Shown piece after piece: positions 34,761 to 46,449 of a stretch of DNA of 64,000 nt. Below the pieces are notes generated by a model. That model had not been told where the DNA came from, made no database searches, and was given only the letters and a program-made list of their open reading frames with translations. The translations under genes and the position numbers were made by a program. Each line of letters starts with the position of its first letter. Positions within the stretch are counted from its first letter, which is position 1. The stretch lies in NCBI RefSeq assembly GCF_037975245.1, contig NC_092580.1, forward strand, positions 12,245,501-12,309,500. Direction: 5' to 3'. The DNA comes from Apostichopus japonicus (Eukaryota; Echinodermata; Holothuroidea; Aspidochirotida; Stichopodidae).

Positions 34761-35191
34761 GGTCTTTAATAGGCCATATCGATACTTGGCCTGATGCCAA
34801 ATCGGGTAAAGTTCACAGGCAAAACACAGGGGAGATATTTTAGTGAGATATTGGGTGCGGGGACAGTTGACTGAACAAATAAACAAAGGTGGTGTTTAAC
34901 AATAGGAAAGTATGTGTTTGAAAAAGGTAAAACAAACATTGTACGAAGACAAGATTTCACTACTTCATGGACAAATATGTAAATGTAGAGTAAAGCAGTA
35001 CACATTTGAGAAATCGTTTGAGACATACAACAACAACAAAAAATCGGTATATGTAGTTTCGAAATTTAAAGGGGGAAAAGTACTAGTCTCAATTATTTAC
35101 AATTTCTTATGTTCTATCTGGGCCACTATAAAATTCGTATGGAGAGGCTCGTAAAACCGCGCCCATTTCTGCCCACCTTTCCCACTATTTG
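34761..35191. other. Short non-coding interval between two hAT-like MITEs
   Basis: AT-rich sequence with no supported gene or repeat. Confidence 0.5.
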
Positions 35192-35199
35192 TTAGCTTA

Positions 35200-35659
35200 C
35201 AAGGGCGGCGGAACCGGGGGGGGCACAGGGGGCACGTGCCCCCCACTTTTCCTCAGGGTTAAAAATGTGCCCTTTTTCTACATAAAAATTGAGGTGTCTC
35301 AAGTTAGCAAGAGGCCAGGGAACCGGAATGAACACTCGGGAAGGGCCGTTTCTGGCCATCTGAGGGGTTTGTAAAACCAACAATTTTCTTGTACTCTCAG
35401 CGCCAACCGACGGTGGCGCTCCGCTCAGATAGTCGTGCATACAAGTTTGGATATTGCAGAGCTAGTATGCATATTTTCTATGAAAGGGGTGGGGGGGGGG
35501 GCGTTGATGGAGTGATGTGTATACGCAAAAAAGATAATACAATAAGAGTTATAAAAGGGTACTAAATATAAGGCTACATCAGTCCAATCGAATTTCTGCA
35601 AATTAAGTGCCCTTTGATGTCGGTGCCCCCCCAGATTAAAAGTGCTTCCGCCGCCCTTG
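35200..35659 (-). mobile_element. hAT-like MITE (460 bp) with perfect 8-bp TSD
   Basis: Starts CAAGGGCGGCGGAAC and ends GCTTCCGCCGCCCTTG, flanked by TTAGCTTA on both sides (35192-35199, 35660-35667). Its reverse complement matches 16654-17307 closely; it lacks about 194 bp present there (about 16,862-17,065). Confidence 0.92.
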
Positions 35660-35667
35660 TTAGCTTA

Positions 35668-38441
35668 TCATAACCACGCCTCTTATTATAATTTGGAAAG
35701 ATATTCTTCAAATATTTCAAGGTATAAGTTATTCTGTAACACAAAGAGGGCATGGCAATATATGGGGAAGAGGACCCAAACATTCCCGTCATTGAAGGTT
35801 GGCATATAGACTTTGGATGTTCAAAATTCTTTTTTGATTCAGATTTAACTTAAGTTCGTTATCATTGTTTATTCGATTTTGTTGTTAGGTTTGCTACAAT
35901 GCAGCTTCATGCAGCCCCCCTCCCCATCCCTTCGGACCCGCCCACCATATGGGATCTACAAATACGTTCCACAGAAATTTAATTCTTCTCTCCACATATA
36001 TTTTTGTGTTTTAAACGAGAAACAAAGATAAAAAACAAAGACGCCAAATTCAAATTTTCCGGGGACTTCGTCGCCTGTTACCCATTTGTCTTAGTTATTT
36101 TCATAATTCGTTTCTTTATGTTAGTTATTTGTGTACTCTATGTACAGGGAGTGTCTCACTAGATAAGCCCACAATGATTTTTTTGATACACTTGCTTTCA
36201 CATTCCATAACTCTCTGCATTAGCTAATTAAAATGTGTACATGTTGTGAGAAAAAAACAAATAAATAAACGAAACGAAACGATAATGTGGTCGTTTATGG
36301 CGTTATTCGGTTTTCACTTAAGATACTGATGTTTTATGTCAAATCGAAATGTTTAAATCGGATTTGTTCACCCCTAATTTCAACTTTCATCTAAAACATA
36401 TGATATTTTGCTATTAAATGGTGACGTTTTACTTTGAAGTTTTAAACGTGTTTTTTTTTTTTTTTAGCTCATTTTAGCATGAACACCTATATTTGAGTAA
36501 TTGTGACATCTCAATTACACTCGTGAGATTAGACGTGTTTGCTATATCATCCTTTCTCTTTGAGTCGCTTCATTGATATTTCTGATCTGGTCTTTACATT
36601 CTCTGTTTTTCATATACTTTTCCAGTCCAGTGTACTGAGGATAATGATATCCAGGATGTCCGAAGTGATAGGATCCTACTTGGTCTCCAGATGCATCCTC
36701 CCAGGGTTCAATCAGTTCCTACAGAGTTTGGTACGCCGTCATGTTTGTTAAATGTTCATCTTATTGCAGGATATGTAAAGCATTAACAGATTATTCTTAC
36801 CAGGATTTTAGTATCTTGATATATCATAATCCAAGAAATTAGAAACTTCACTTCAAGTAATATGTTAATATCCCTGCTTTCTCTGCCAACATATTGGCTT
36901 CATTAAAGTAAGATTACAAGAAATATTAAGTTGTTAAAGCAAACTTACTAGTTCCACGATCCATCGCTATAGTTACTACGTATAATTATCATGCATATTC
37001 ATTAACTGCAATATATTGAACAGCCAGTTGGTACAAATTTTCCAATGCTTCACCACCATATGGAAAGGTGGCGATCATTTGATCCGTGCATAGTCGACCT
37101 CGGGCCTTAAGTGTGTGTTTTATACCTTCCAAAACGACCGTATCGCGATCTTTTGAAAAAAATCAATGTACCGATATCATTTACTGATATCGGCTAAAAC
37201 AAATTACAGTAGTTTAAACATTTCTCTTTCATAATCTTTTAATGAATCATCATTAATCTGAACTTTACTGTATGTCGTTTTCCGATTAAAAAAGTTTAAA
37301 TTTTTAGTCCAATCGGATTTATGTGCTTGCATATTCGTTTATTCTACAAGGACGCTAACTTCAAACTACTCGAATTCTCAGACCGTTTGATCAAACTGCA
37401 TGGCTAAACTTGCGCAACTAACTTCAAATTCTCTTCTTTCATATTATATAAGGCTATTTCTGATTGGTTAATGTTCACTGTATGTCTTTTTTCCATCGAA
37501 TGAAAGTTTCCGTTAGAAATTTTTCTTCGAAAACGTCATTATAACGCCTCATTATTTATTCATGAGCTACGTCACGAATCAGCTTGTGTATCAACAACAT
37601 TCTCACTGATGCTTCGTCCGACAATCGTATTGTGATTTCTGAGGTGAATTTCGAGATTTGGGTGGTAATATGCAATGAAATAAGATGACGACATTGCAAT
37701 GAACATAACTTAACAAGTTGAGAATCCTATTTCATAGTTTCCTTTGGAATAGGATGAATATAGTGATATAAATTGCCCACGTAAACGTTTGTAGCGAACG
37801 TACAGGCCTACCGTGCTTTATGTATTAATGCATATGGTTTCGTACAGTTAGGTTATCACTCGTATGTACGTAGGCTAAAGCTATCGCTAGGACTATCACT
37901 GGTTGTTTGTTTGGAAGATACCACTGTAAGTGGGTAACTCCATGTACCCCAGTTAATTAAGTCAAGTACATGAGTTTGCCTAATAAATGTTATTTTCTCA
38001 AGTTCGATTAAAAGGTGTGCAGACAAATAAATTTATATACACAACGTCATGTGTCAGTGTTCGTTTACATTCACTGCTATAATTATTTTAGCATCAATTC
38101 ATTTAGAAACAAATACAATCCCCATGCCGGTAATGAAACGGTCCGCCTGTCAATATGCATATTCATACCGGTGACTCATAACATCGGCGGATTTTAGTCT
38201 GTGTGGCTTTGTAGAGCAAATGCTCTTTTATAGCCTAAACTTTTCCATATGGTTATTGTCTTATATTGAACAGCCGTTTTAAACTTTATCAAGTATAAGC
38301 GAGGTGTTCACACATCGTCAATGCGATTGCTTTGAAGCAGGATATGAAAGTACATCAATACCAAATATTGTCCCAACTGAGTGATATTAAATAAACCACT
38401 GTATCAATGTAACCACATATGTAATCAATTTAACCACGACT
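35668..38441. other. Non-coding stretch inside the composite element
   Basis: AT-rich sequence with no supported gene on either strand. A T18 run lies near 36,452. Confidence 0.5.
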
Positions 38442-38598
38442 TCAAGTTTCCTTAATATTCGATTCGTATCTCGTAACGTTAACAATTCCCGAACGTTTAC
38501 TATCAAACCTAACCCCTAAAACATTGATCCATCCTCAAGTTTCCTTAATATTCGGTTCGTATCCCGTAACGTTAACAATTCCCAAACGTTTCCTTACT
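38442..38598 (+). repeat. Tandem duplication, 93-bp period
   Basis: TCAAGTTTCCTTAATATTCG begins at 38,442 and again at 38,535, and both copies continue into CGTAACGTTAACAATTCCC with few differences. Confidence 0.9.
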
Positions 38599-38618
38599 AA
38601 AGTATCATATTTAATCAA

Positions 38619-38752
38619 GGTTGGGCGAAATGACCAGGCTGGTTGGGGGAAATGACCAAGCTGGTTGGGCGAAATGACCAGGCTGGTTGGGCGAAATGGT
38701 AAGGTTGGGCGAAATGGCAGTTGGGCGAAATGGTTGTTAGGCGAAGTCCTTC
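38619..38752 (+). repeat. 22-bp minisatellite (GGTTGGGCGAAATGACCAGG)
   Basis: Three good 22-bp units from 38,619 are followed by truncated ones keeping GTTGGGCGAAATG. Short and internally decaying. Confidence 0.85.
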
Positions 38753-41574
38753 CGTCGAGTACTTGTAAGTCAAGTACATCCGGGTACTTCGGGTTTCGAG
38801 TTACAAGCTCTAGTCCGATTACTGTTTTAATAATCCAAGTACCGAAATGGAGTACTTTTTCATCCGGCTTCTTTTTCGAGTACTTTTTCGAGTTCCATAT
38901 AAAAATTCCGTTACGTTAATGTTCAAAGATTAGTATTGTAAGCAAACGAAAATTAATAACCTGACATCGTTGTCTTTGATTGTTATAGATGAGTTAAGCC
39001 CAGCAATGTCTACTGACCGTTGTTCATCTGAAAATGGACGCTTGGTAACCCATCCCACCGACAACCATTGAATCAATTAAATTGGATTTTAGATTTTCTG
39101 AAATTTACTCAACGTAATAAACCGGATGGAGGACGGTATCACGCCAACAACATGTTACAGTTTTATTATGTTATTTTGTAGTACTGTTCATGAGGGTGAC
39201 GTCATCTTGCCTCGTTTCCGTTATAGTATTTTAATGTATTGTTGTAAAAGTGCGCGTTTGTCTGTAATATTTCTCATCTGTGTGTACACAGGCTGCAGTG
39301 TTTACATTTATCTCTTTTCAGTACAAAGACTATCCCCATCTATCATGCATTTATGATGCCTATATGAACAATGAACACCAGTGGCACTTCAAAACAAAGT
39401 CAGTTTGTCTTATCTATAACAGAAGGGTCCACCCCCCACGTCCCCGCTTGAAGGACCTCTGCAACCCACATGCGAGTTTCTAAAGTAGTCCAAAAAGGAT
39501 GGTTGCCTAGGACCAAGTTTATAATCTATTTCTACAAACTTTTATTGTTGTTATTGATTACAAATTTGACACTGTTTTGTTATTTACGGTGGTGTCTGCA
39601 AACTGTAGTCCACTAAGAGACCCTGGCGAGATATGAGCAATGCCTACTGGCATTTTCAAACACTTATATCTAATAGCATTATAGCTGCTAAATCATATCC
39701 CCAAGTCACTGTATACAATGGTTTGAACTTTTTCAAAGTTCCTCCAAAACAGATATTTTTAGATAATTTTAATGTTCTGAAATCTTGTCTTAATAGGGGA
39801 ACCTTATTCTTTTTAATTGTAAGTTAGCGACATTCGCTTTTGCTTTGTATAATAAGATATTTTTCTTCAAATTCTGTGGTAATCGACAAAGTTTTTTTGT
39901 GACATTTCAAGGTCATCATTCAGTACGTATTTTCTACAAACGTTTAAGTTAACTAAATTAATATCCTGGTACATGACTGGTTCAGACAATTATGGATTTA
40001 CCGAGCAGAAAAGACTGGGTGAGAATAAACTGATTTAAGTTGAAAAATGAGTGACCATTATTTACTAAACTATTTAGTGACAATGCAGATTACCAGTGTA
40101 AGTGTTTATCTCAGGTAAAGTATACCGTGTCAGCTGACAGACTGACAGTCTAGACTGTCAATCTTAACTAAATATGTATATTATAACATTTTCGTTTATA
40201 AGCCTGTATATAAGCCTAATATGCAGCTGAAATATAGACAATGGTGATGATTTATGGTGTCTGCTATGTTGTTTGTACTCCTGAGTCCTTAATTTTTCTT
40301 GTAATGGGAATTTGTGATATTTCTATAATAACGATGATCAAGTAGGTCTCAGGAAAGAGAGATCCACAGCACAAAGAAATGTAGACATATATGGCCTTGA
40401 TGCGTCGAGGTATTGGCTGCTATTTGTAACCGAATAATTGGGACTACTATCTTCTTTGGAAATTCAGACAACAAGCGGGGGGGGGGGGGGAGGGGGAGAC
40501 ACCATTAAGTAACTACGGTCATGTGCTTTCTTTCTTTCTTTTTTTTTCCCTTTTCTTTACAGGGAGTCCTCTACTTTGTTAAGCCATCTGAAGGTTTTTT
40601 AGAGGACTTCCTATCATATTGTATATATTCACGTGATGAAACAAAATCAATAAATCAATAAATCAATGTGTGTATGTACTGACAACTATGAAATAGTACT
40701 TAAATGTTTGTTTGCTACCTCACCCCCCCCCCCCCGCCACCCCAACCCGAAATCCCCCCACTCCCTTCGCCCTCCATCCCATCTCATTCTGTTATCCCTC
40801 TAATTGAGTAAGTTGGTCGCCAGTGTAGTCCCCACCATGAACCAATTTAGCTAAGGCATTTTCGTGTAGTTACAAAATCTGTAGGAATATTGTGTCAGTG
40901 TGCCTGGCATATTTGAAGTGACCAATTTGGGGAGTTCCTGATTAGCATTGGGCAGTTTGTTTCTGGACAGGTATAGTCCATATGTGAGTCACTGAAAAAC
41001 CATGTGTTTAGAAAATCATTACTCGAGATAGAAATGCACTATAGAGAGCTTCCCATTGCTTTATTTTGCACATAAGACAGCCTGCATCAATAAAGAACCC
41101 TTTTCCGAGGGGGTCACATTGATTTTATTCTTTTTTCTGTCTTCAAAAAGATTTGTTTTCATTAAAAAACCAGTCGTTTTGACCTTTTTTTTCAAAAAAA
41201 TGTGAGAACAGTGAAAACCTTGAAGTCAACTAACCCTATCCGATACAACTAGCTAAGACATACAGGATAATGTCAGGAGCCTTCACAGGCATATGTAGAG
41301 AGATGGCTCTATATTTGGGGAAAACATGTCAAAAATGACGTTTTTCGGTCTAAGTTAGGGCCAAAACACGGTCAAATTTCCGATAATATTTCTCCAGAAT
41401 GCCTCATCCTACAGAGTAGATTTTTAGCTCTCCAGAAGCTCACACACTGAAACGCTATGCTACATAGAATTAGCAATAGCGCCTCCACTTTGTGAGTAAT
41501 CCTTAGCAATTCAACTCGAGCATTTTTATGGAATCGAATTTCGGTCAACCACAGTTGAAACGCTTCGTGTAGAG
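38753..41574. other. Non-coding stretch before module B
   Basis: Apart from the weak candidate exon at 39,322, nothing coding is supported. It contains a G tract (about 40,477-40,490) and a C tract (about 40,722-40,734). The last 450 bp before 41,575 do not resemble the left flank of module A. Confidence 0.5.
39322..39483 (+). CDS. Possible terminal exon, unrecognised protein
   Basis: A pyrimidine-rich acceptor (TTTATCTCTTTTCAG, AG at 39,320-39,321) opens a 53-codon frame to a TAA. The peptide includes YKDYPHLSCIYDAY and RRVHPPRPRLKDLC and looks more protein-like than its neighbours. I do not recognise it and found no partner exon. It could equally be chance. Confidence 0.2.
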   Translation, partial: YKDYPHLSCIYDAYMNNEHQWHFKTKSVCLIYNRRVHPPRPRLKDLCNPHASF

Positions 41575-42950
41575 ACCGGTGTGAAGTTAGATACTTATTC
41601 CCCGTTCCTCGTTCGATATTCGCGAATGAGTAACTCAGCTACCTATTCGGTTACGTATTCGACAATGGTATCGACGTAACACCTCTGGCAAGACAAAAGC
41701 TTTCTTACAAGATGTTCAACATTTGGTCGTGGAAAGAGGTTTATCTATGGCCCATGGGTCATATGAACTCTAATGACTATGTAGAAGGGTACCATAATGC
41801 ATCTTGCCCGGTCCAAATAGTTCTGGACCAACTAAAATGACCAGTACTTCATCAGTTCTTAAATTAATGTAAAAAAATTACTTTAGGCCCTAATCAAGAC
41901 TAGCACGCCTTGGACCACCTTACCAATGGGTCATATGAATTCATAACACATTGTAGAAGGATACCATAATGCGTCTTGCCCGGTCCAAAGAGTGCTTGAG
42001 CAATTAAAATGACCATTAAATCAACATTTTTTAAAATAAATGTAACGGGAACTGAAATAAAAACATTTGGGCCCTAATCAAAACCAGCACGCCTTGGACC
42101 GCCCAACCAATGGGTCATATGAAGTCTAAGGACCTTGTAGAAGGGTAACATAATGCGTCTTGCCCGGTCTAAAGAGTGCTTGACCAATTAAAATGACCAC
42201 TAATTCATTACTTTTTTAATGAGTGTAACGGGACCACGAAAAAGTTTTGGGCCCTAATCCATGCAGCACGCTTTGGACCACCAAACCAATGGGTAACATC
42301 AACTCTAAGGACATTGTAGAAGAGTACCATAATGCGTCTTGCCCGGTCCAAAGAGTGCTTGACCAATTTAAATGACCACTTAATCATTACTTCTTTAATG
42401 AGTGTAACGGCACCTGAAAAAGCTTTGGGCCCTAATCCATGCAGCACTTGGATCACCAAACTGATGGTTAACATGAACTCTAAGGACATTGTAGAAGAGT
42501 ACCATAATGCGTCTTGCCCGGTCCAAAGAGTGCTTGACCAATTAAAATGACCACTAAAGCAGTACTTCTTCAATGGGTGTAACGGGACCACGAAAAAGCT
42601 TTGGGCCCTAATCCATGCAGCACGCCTTGGACCACCAAACCGATGGTTAACATGAACTCTAAGGACATTGTAGAAGATTACCATAATGCGTCTTGCCCGG
42701 TCCAAAGAATGCTTGACCAATTCAAATGCCCACTACATCATCACTTCTTAAATGAATGTAACAGGATCACGAATAAAAAGCATTTGGGCCCTAATCAAGA
42801 CCAGAACGCCTTGGACCACCTAACCGATGGGTCATATGATTTTTTAAGACAGTGTAGAAGAGAACCATAATGCGTCTTGCCCGGTCCAAAGTGTGCTTGA
42901 CCAATTTAAATGACCACTACATCATCACTTCTTAAATGAGTGTCCATCTC
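41575..42950 (+). repeat. Inverted-repeat arm B-left: terminal tip plus approximately 180-bp array (7 units)
   Basis: Begins with the same ACCGGTGTGAAGTTAGATAC tip as the outer left end. The motif CTTGCCCGGTCCAAA recurs at about 41,803, 41,975, 42,159, 42,337, 42,515, 42,695 and 42,875. The first 750 bp are almost identical to 13,647-14,400. The preceding CGTGTAGAG is not repeated at the right end, so this arm has no visible TSD. Confidence 0.9.
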
Positions 42951-44236
42951 ATATGTTATGTATCGTGCGTTTAGTGTCAACCGGTAGCATTACAAATTGC
43001 ACTTTGGACCCTCAAGGAATGAAAAAGAGAGAACTCGTTTTAAGTGCATTCTAATTAATGGCAGCATGTCTATATACATGGCCAAATTCTGTCGGAAAGT
43101 TTTTAAAATTTAAGAAAGCCTCTAAATGACTTCCGAATTCATCGATATGTTAGCATATAACACTTTAACTTACTCAAATCACTTACGAAATTTCAGTGTT
43201 TCAGCCTAATCAAAAGGGAAAAATTGCAATGAGGCAGATATTTGAACACGATGGCATAAAGCGACAGCATCTTTCTAGGGCTGTAGCAAGGCCGTAGCAA
43301 GGCTGTAGCAGGCTTGTAGCAGGCATGCACTGTCATGATAGCCCCATGAAGCTTATGAAGCTTACAGCCGGACAAACAATCAAAGAAATAAACCATCCCC
43401 TATATAGGCCTACCAAGTACCATGCAGTAATGGTACATGCAGTAACGTTCAAACATTGAACAATATCACTTTAACTCTCCTAACGTGGGTCAGAGACATT
43501 CGTAGAAGGAAAGATATTCCGATATTTCATTCATTTGGGAATACAAATGCAAAAAAGCAGTTAAACTGTCAACATGCTGCAGATTATTTCAGTTATCTAT
43601 CAATTTTAATGGTTCGACGCAAGGGAGCAATCACGCTATGATAAATATGAACTCTCAGCCTTTTAAAGGTAATTCCATGGACGTTTGAAATGACGGTAGG
43701 CAGTCAGTTCGTACATCGGTATCAATTAGTTCGAGCCTAATGTTCAAGCGCTCTTTTACGAGAGAAAACTTCTAGGAAACATCCTGAATGAATCATTCAA
43801 TTACAATCAAAACGCATGGTCCTTTATTCCGCTCCTTCAAATTTATCTTAAGAAGTATTGAGTAATAGTGTTTGGAACATCTTTGCACATAGATTGGTAA
43901 AAGTGTATCAATTCTACCAGATTAAAGTAATTTGGCATGAAAATTTCTCTTCTGCAAGTACATTTCAATCCAATCAGAGAATAAATGGAGAGGGGTGGGG
44001 GGGGTGTGGATATTAAGCATGTAATATTTCTCTTGACTTCTATACTTCCATAATTGACTCAGGATATAGCCTAATTGATATTTACCGAAGAATTAATACA
44101 TTAAATACAATTGTAAGTGATTAGAAAGTGTATTTTTGACTTAAATTAACAAACGCGAAATTGACCTTAAATCTAGCACTTTTGCTAATGGATTGAATGT
44201 GTTTTGTGTATTGTGTAAAATTTGTATAGCTAGATT

Positions 44237-45534
44237 CAGGGACGTAGCTAAGGCATGATGATTGGGGGTTTAGTGGCTGAAATTCCAACTGGATGGGTTT
44301 TGGAGCCAGAAAATTCCGAATGCTGCCTTGTACCCCCCGCACTATACTCGTCAACGATACGGTCACTGACAGTCAGACACCCTATCTTTCGCGACTGCAC
44401 TTATGTTCCAAACTTTCTCGGTACATTTGTACCACTGGCCCTCACTTCACAAACTTACCAATCACTCTATCTGGTTAAGCGAGTAAGCAACTGAGTACAA
44501 GTTATCTGCTTGATAAGCTACATAGACTACTGACTAAAAAAGCTATGTTAATGTAACAAAGGGGAAAGTTTTTTTCAACAAATTATATTCGACGACATAG
44601 TGAATTACCCAACAATACAGTGCTTTTTCCTAGCGCGCTTAATATTATTTTCTTGGGGTGGGGGTGGGGCTATTTATCACTCACATGAATAAAAAAAATT
44701 GTTCACTTCATTCCAACTGAGCATTTGGAATGATGTGATCAATTAAACATTTTGCAGAAAAATGTTGAGTTGACGTTATACGATAAGTTGTCAATTAAAC
44801 ATTTTGCAGAAATTTTTTCAATTGCTCAATTGGAATGAAGTGAACAATTGAACATTTTGCCAAAAATTTCCAATTGACGAGATAAGATAAGTTGTCAATT
44901 AAACATTTCTCAGAAAATTTTTCAATTGCTCATATGGAATGAAGTGAACAATTGAACATTTTGCAGCAAAAAAATGACTAATTGACGAGATTTGATTAGT
45001 TTTCAATTAAACATTTTTCACAAATTTTTTCAATTACTCATTTAAAGCAAGTAAGCAATGCAACATTTTTCTGTTTTTTTTTATAACATTTTATCTTGTT
45101 ATCTAAACAATTTACAGAAAAATTTCACCTTATGGGCAAAGTTTTTCTTATGTTGATGGCATTTTTAAGCTTCCGTAGATTAGCATTGAGCGTTTTAATC
45201 GTATATGTTGTGCAGTAGTTTTATTAGGCATTTTTTTTAGAGTATTCAAAATCATACGAAGTTTTGTATGGTGGAGTATAAAAATCGCGAGATACAATTT
45301 CTCATTGTGACAAGGAAATCGTAGTAAATATGACTGATTCAAGGTCAATTTTGACCGAAAATTTTAGGTCACTACAAGAATATTTGAAAATTAGAGTGCG
45401 CCAGTCGGAAAAATTAGAGTGCGACGGTCGGAAATTCCGACTGTCGCACTAAAATTTTCCAACTATCGTCAGTTTTACCAAGATTGGGGGGGGGGGGGGT
45501 GAGACACCCCACACCCCCTCTAGCGACGTCCCTG
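44237..45534. mobile_element. hAT-like non-autonomous element, copy 2 (1298 bp)
   Basis: Same termini as copy 1 (CAGGGACGTAGCTA... and ..TAGCGACGTCCCTG). The left flank is GCTAGATT and the right flank GCTAGAGATT, a TSD with a 2-base insertion; module A reads GCTAGGTTATGG here without interruption. It lacks the nested MITE. This is an independent insertion at a different site from copy 1. Confidence 0.85.
45418..45450. repeat. 33-bp near-perfect palindrome
   Basis: Counterpart of 17339-17371 with a single arm mismatch (GACGGTCGG against CCGACTGTC). Confidence 0.85.
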
Positions 45535-46449
45535 GCTAGAGATTATGGACGTTATAATTAATATTTAGGTAGAACTGAATGAAAGGAAATCAACTAAAAA
45601 CTCACAGTAACTCTGGTCTATGTTTAGTTGGAATAAACCCAGTGAGACTTCTTATGGTAGATCTGCCTTCTACACTCCAATAGAAACTTTCTATTGAAAA
45701 ATCGCTAAGAGAAAGAACAAGCACCTGCATGGGAACACGATAAAATCAAAATGCATAGAATGGCACTATAGGGTAACTTGGATGGTTCATTACCAACTAT
45801 GGCTAATGGAGATCATAAATAAATCAGAAAGGGATTTCGGCATAAAATATATGTCTGGGTAGACCTATTTCACTTGAAGACTATTTTGCTAAATAAACTA
45901 TTAAAGTCAGTTTATCTCCGCTTGACCCGAGATAACTGATTGTCTGTTTATAGCTCCATGGTCAGCTCTAGAATGTAGCAGTGGAATCTTTCAGAATCTA
46001 CGAAGGGGGTTAAAGCGTTCAAAACCACTTTCAAGAAGAGAGGCAAGAACACTTCTCTGTTCTTTAAATCTGTAAATATGTGAAGGGTTGACCCGTGAAA
46101 TGAATAAAAGAAATAAAATTCAGTTCTATGAACGAATAATTAAAACAAAAACGTTTTCAGTTCGTTGCCAGTCTACAGAAATCACTTCATTCTGAAAATG
46201 TAGTTGCGCTAAGGTCCCCCCCCCCCCCCGATAAAAAAAAAAAGAAAAAAAAAAGAGTGCGCGTGTGTTTCTCCGGAATGGGAAGGAAACTTTGTATGCT
46301 GATGATTGTAAAGCACCAATAAGCATTAAACTTGCGAGCCAAAGGTGTTGCTTTTGTTTTGTATCACCACACTGGTACAGACGTAGAGTTGAAATTCAAA
46401 AAAGAAGATATTGATGAATGTACTGGATAATGATTGTGCATTAGTCGTT

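Larger units (their letters stand above)
42951..46440 (+). other. Core of module B (non-coding)
   Basis: Homologous to the module A core; interrupted by a hAT-like element at 44,237-45,534 that is not at this position in module A. No transposase recognised. A C15 tract followed by an A-rich run lies near 46,215-46,255. Confidence 0.7.

Noticed and set aside
42208-42720. 170-codon minus-strand open frame
   Set aside because: It lies in the approximately 180-bp tandem array; the unit lengths here (177-180, multiples of three) keep the same frame open. Peptide repeats follow the DNA repeat and no domain is seen.
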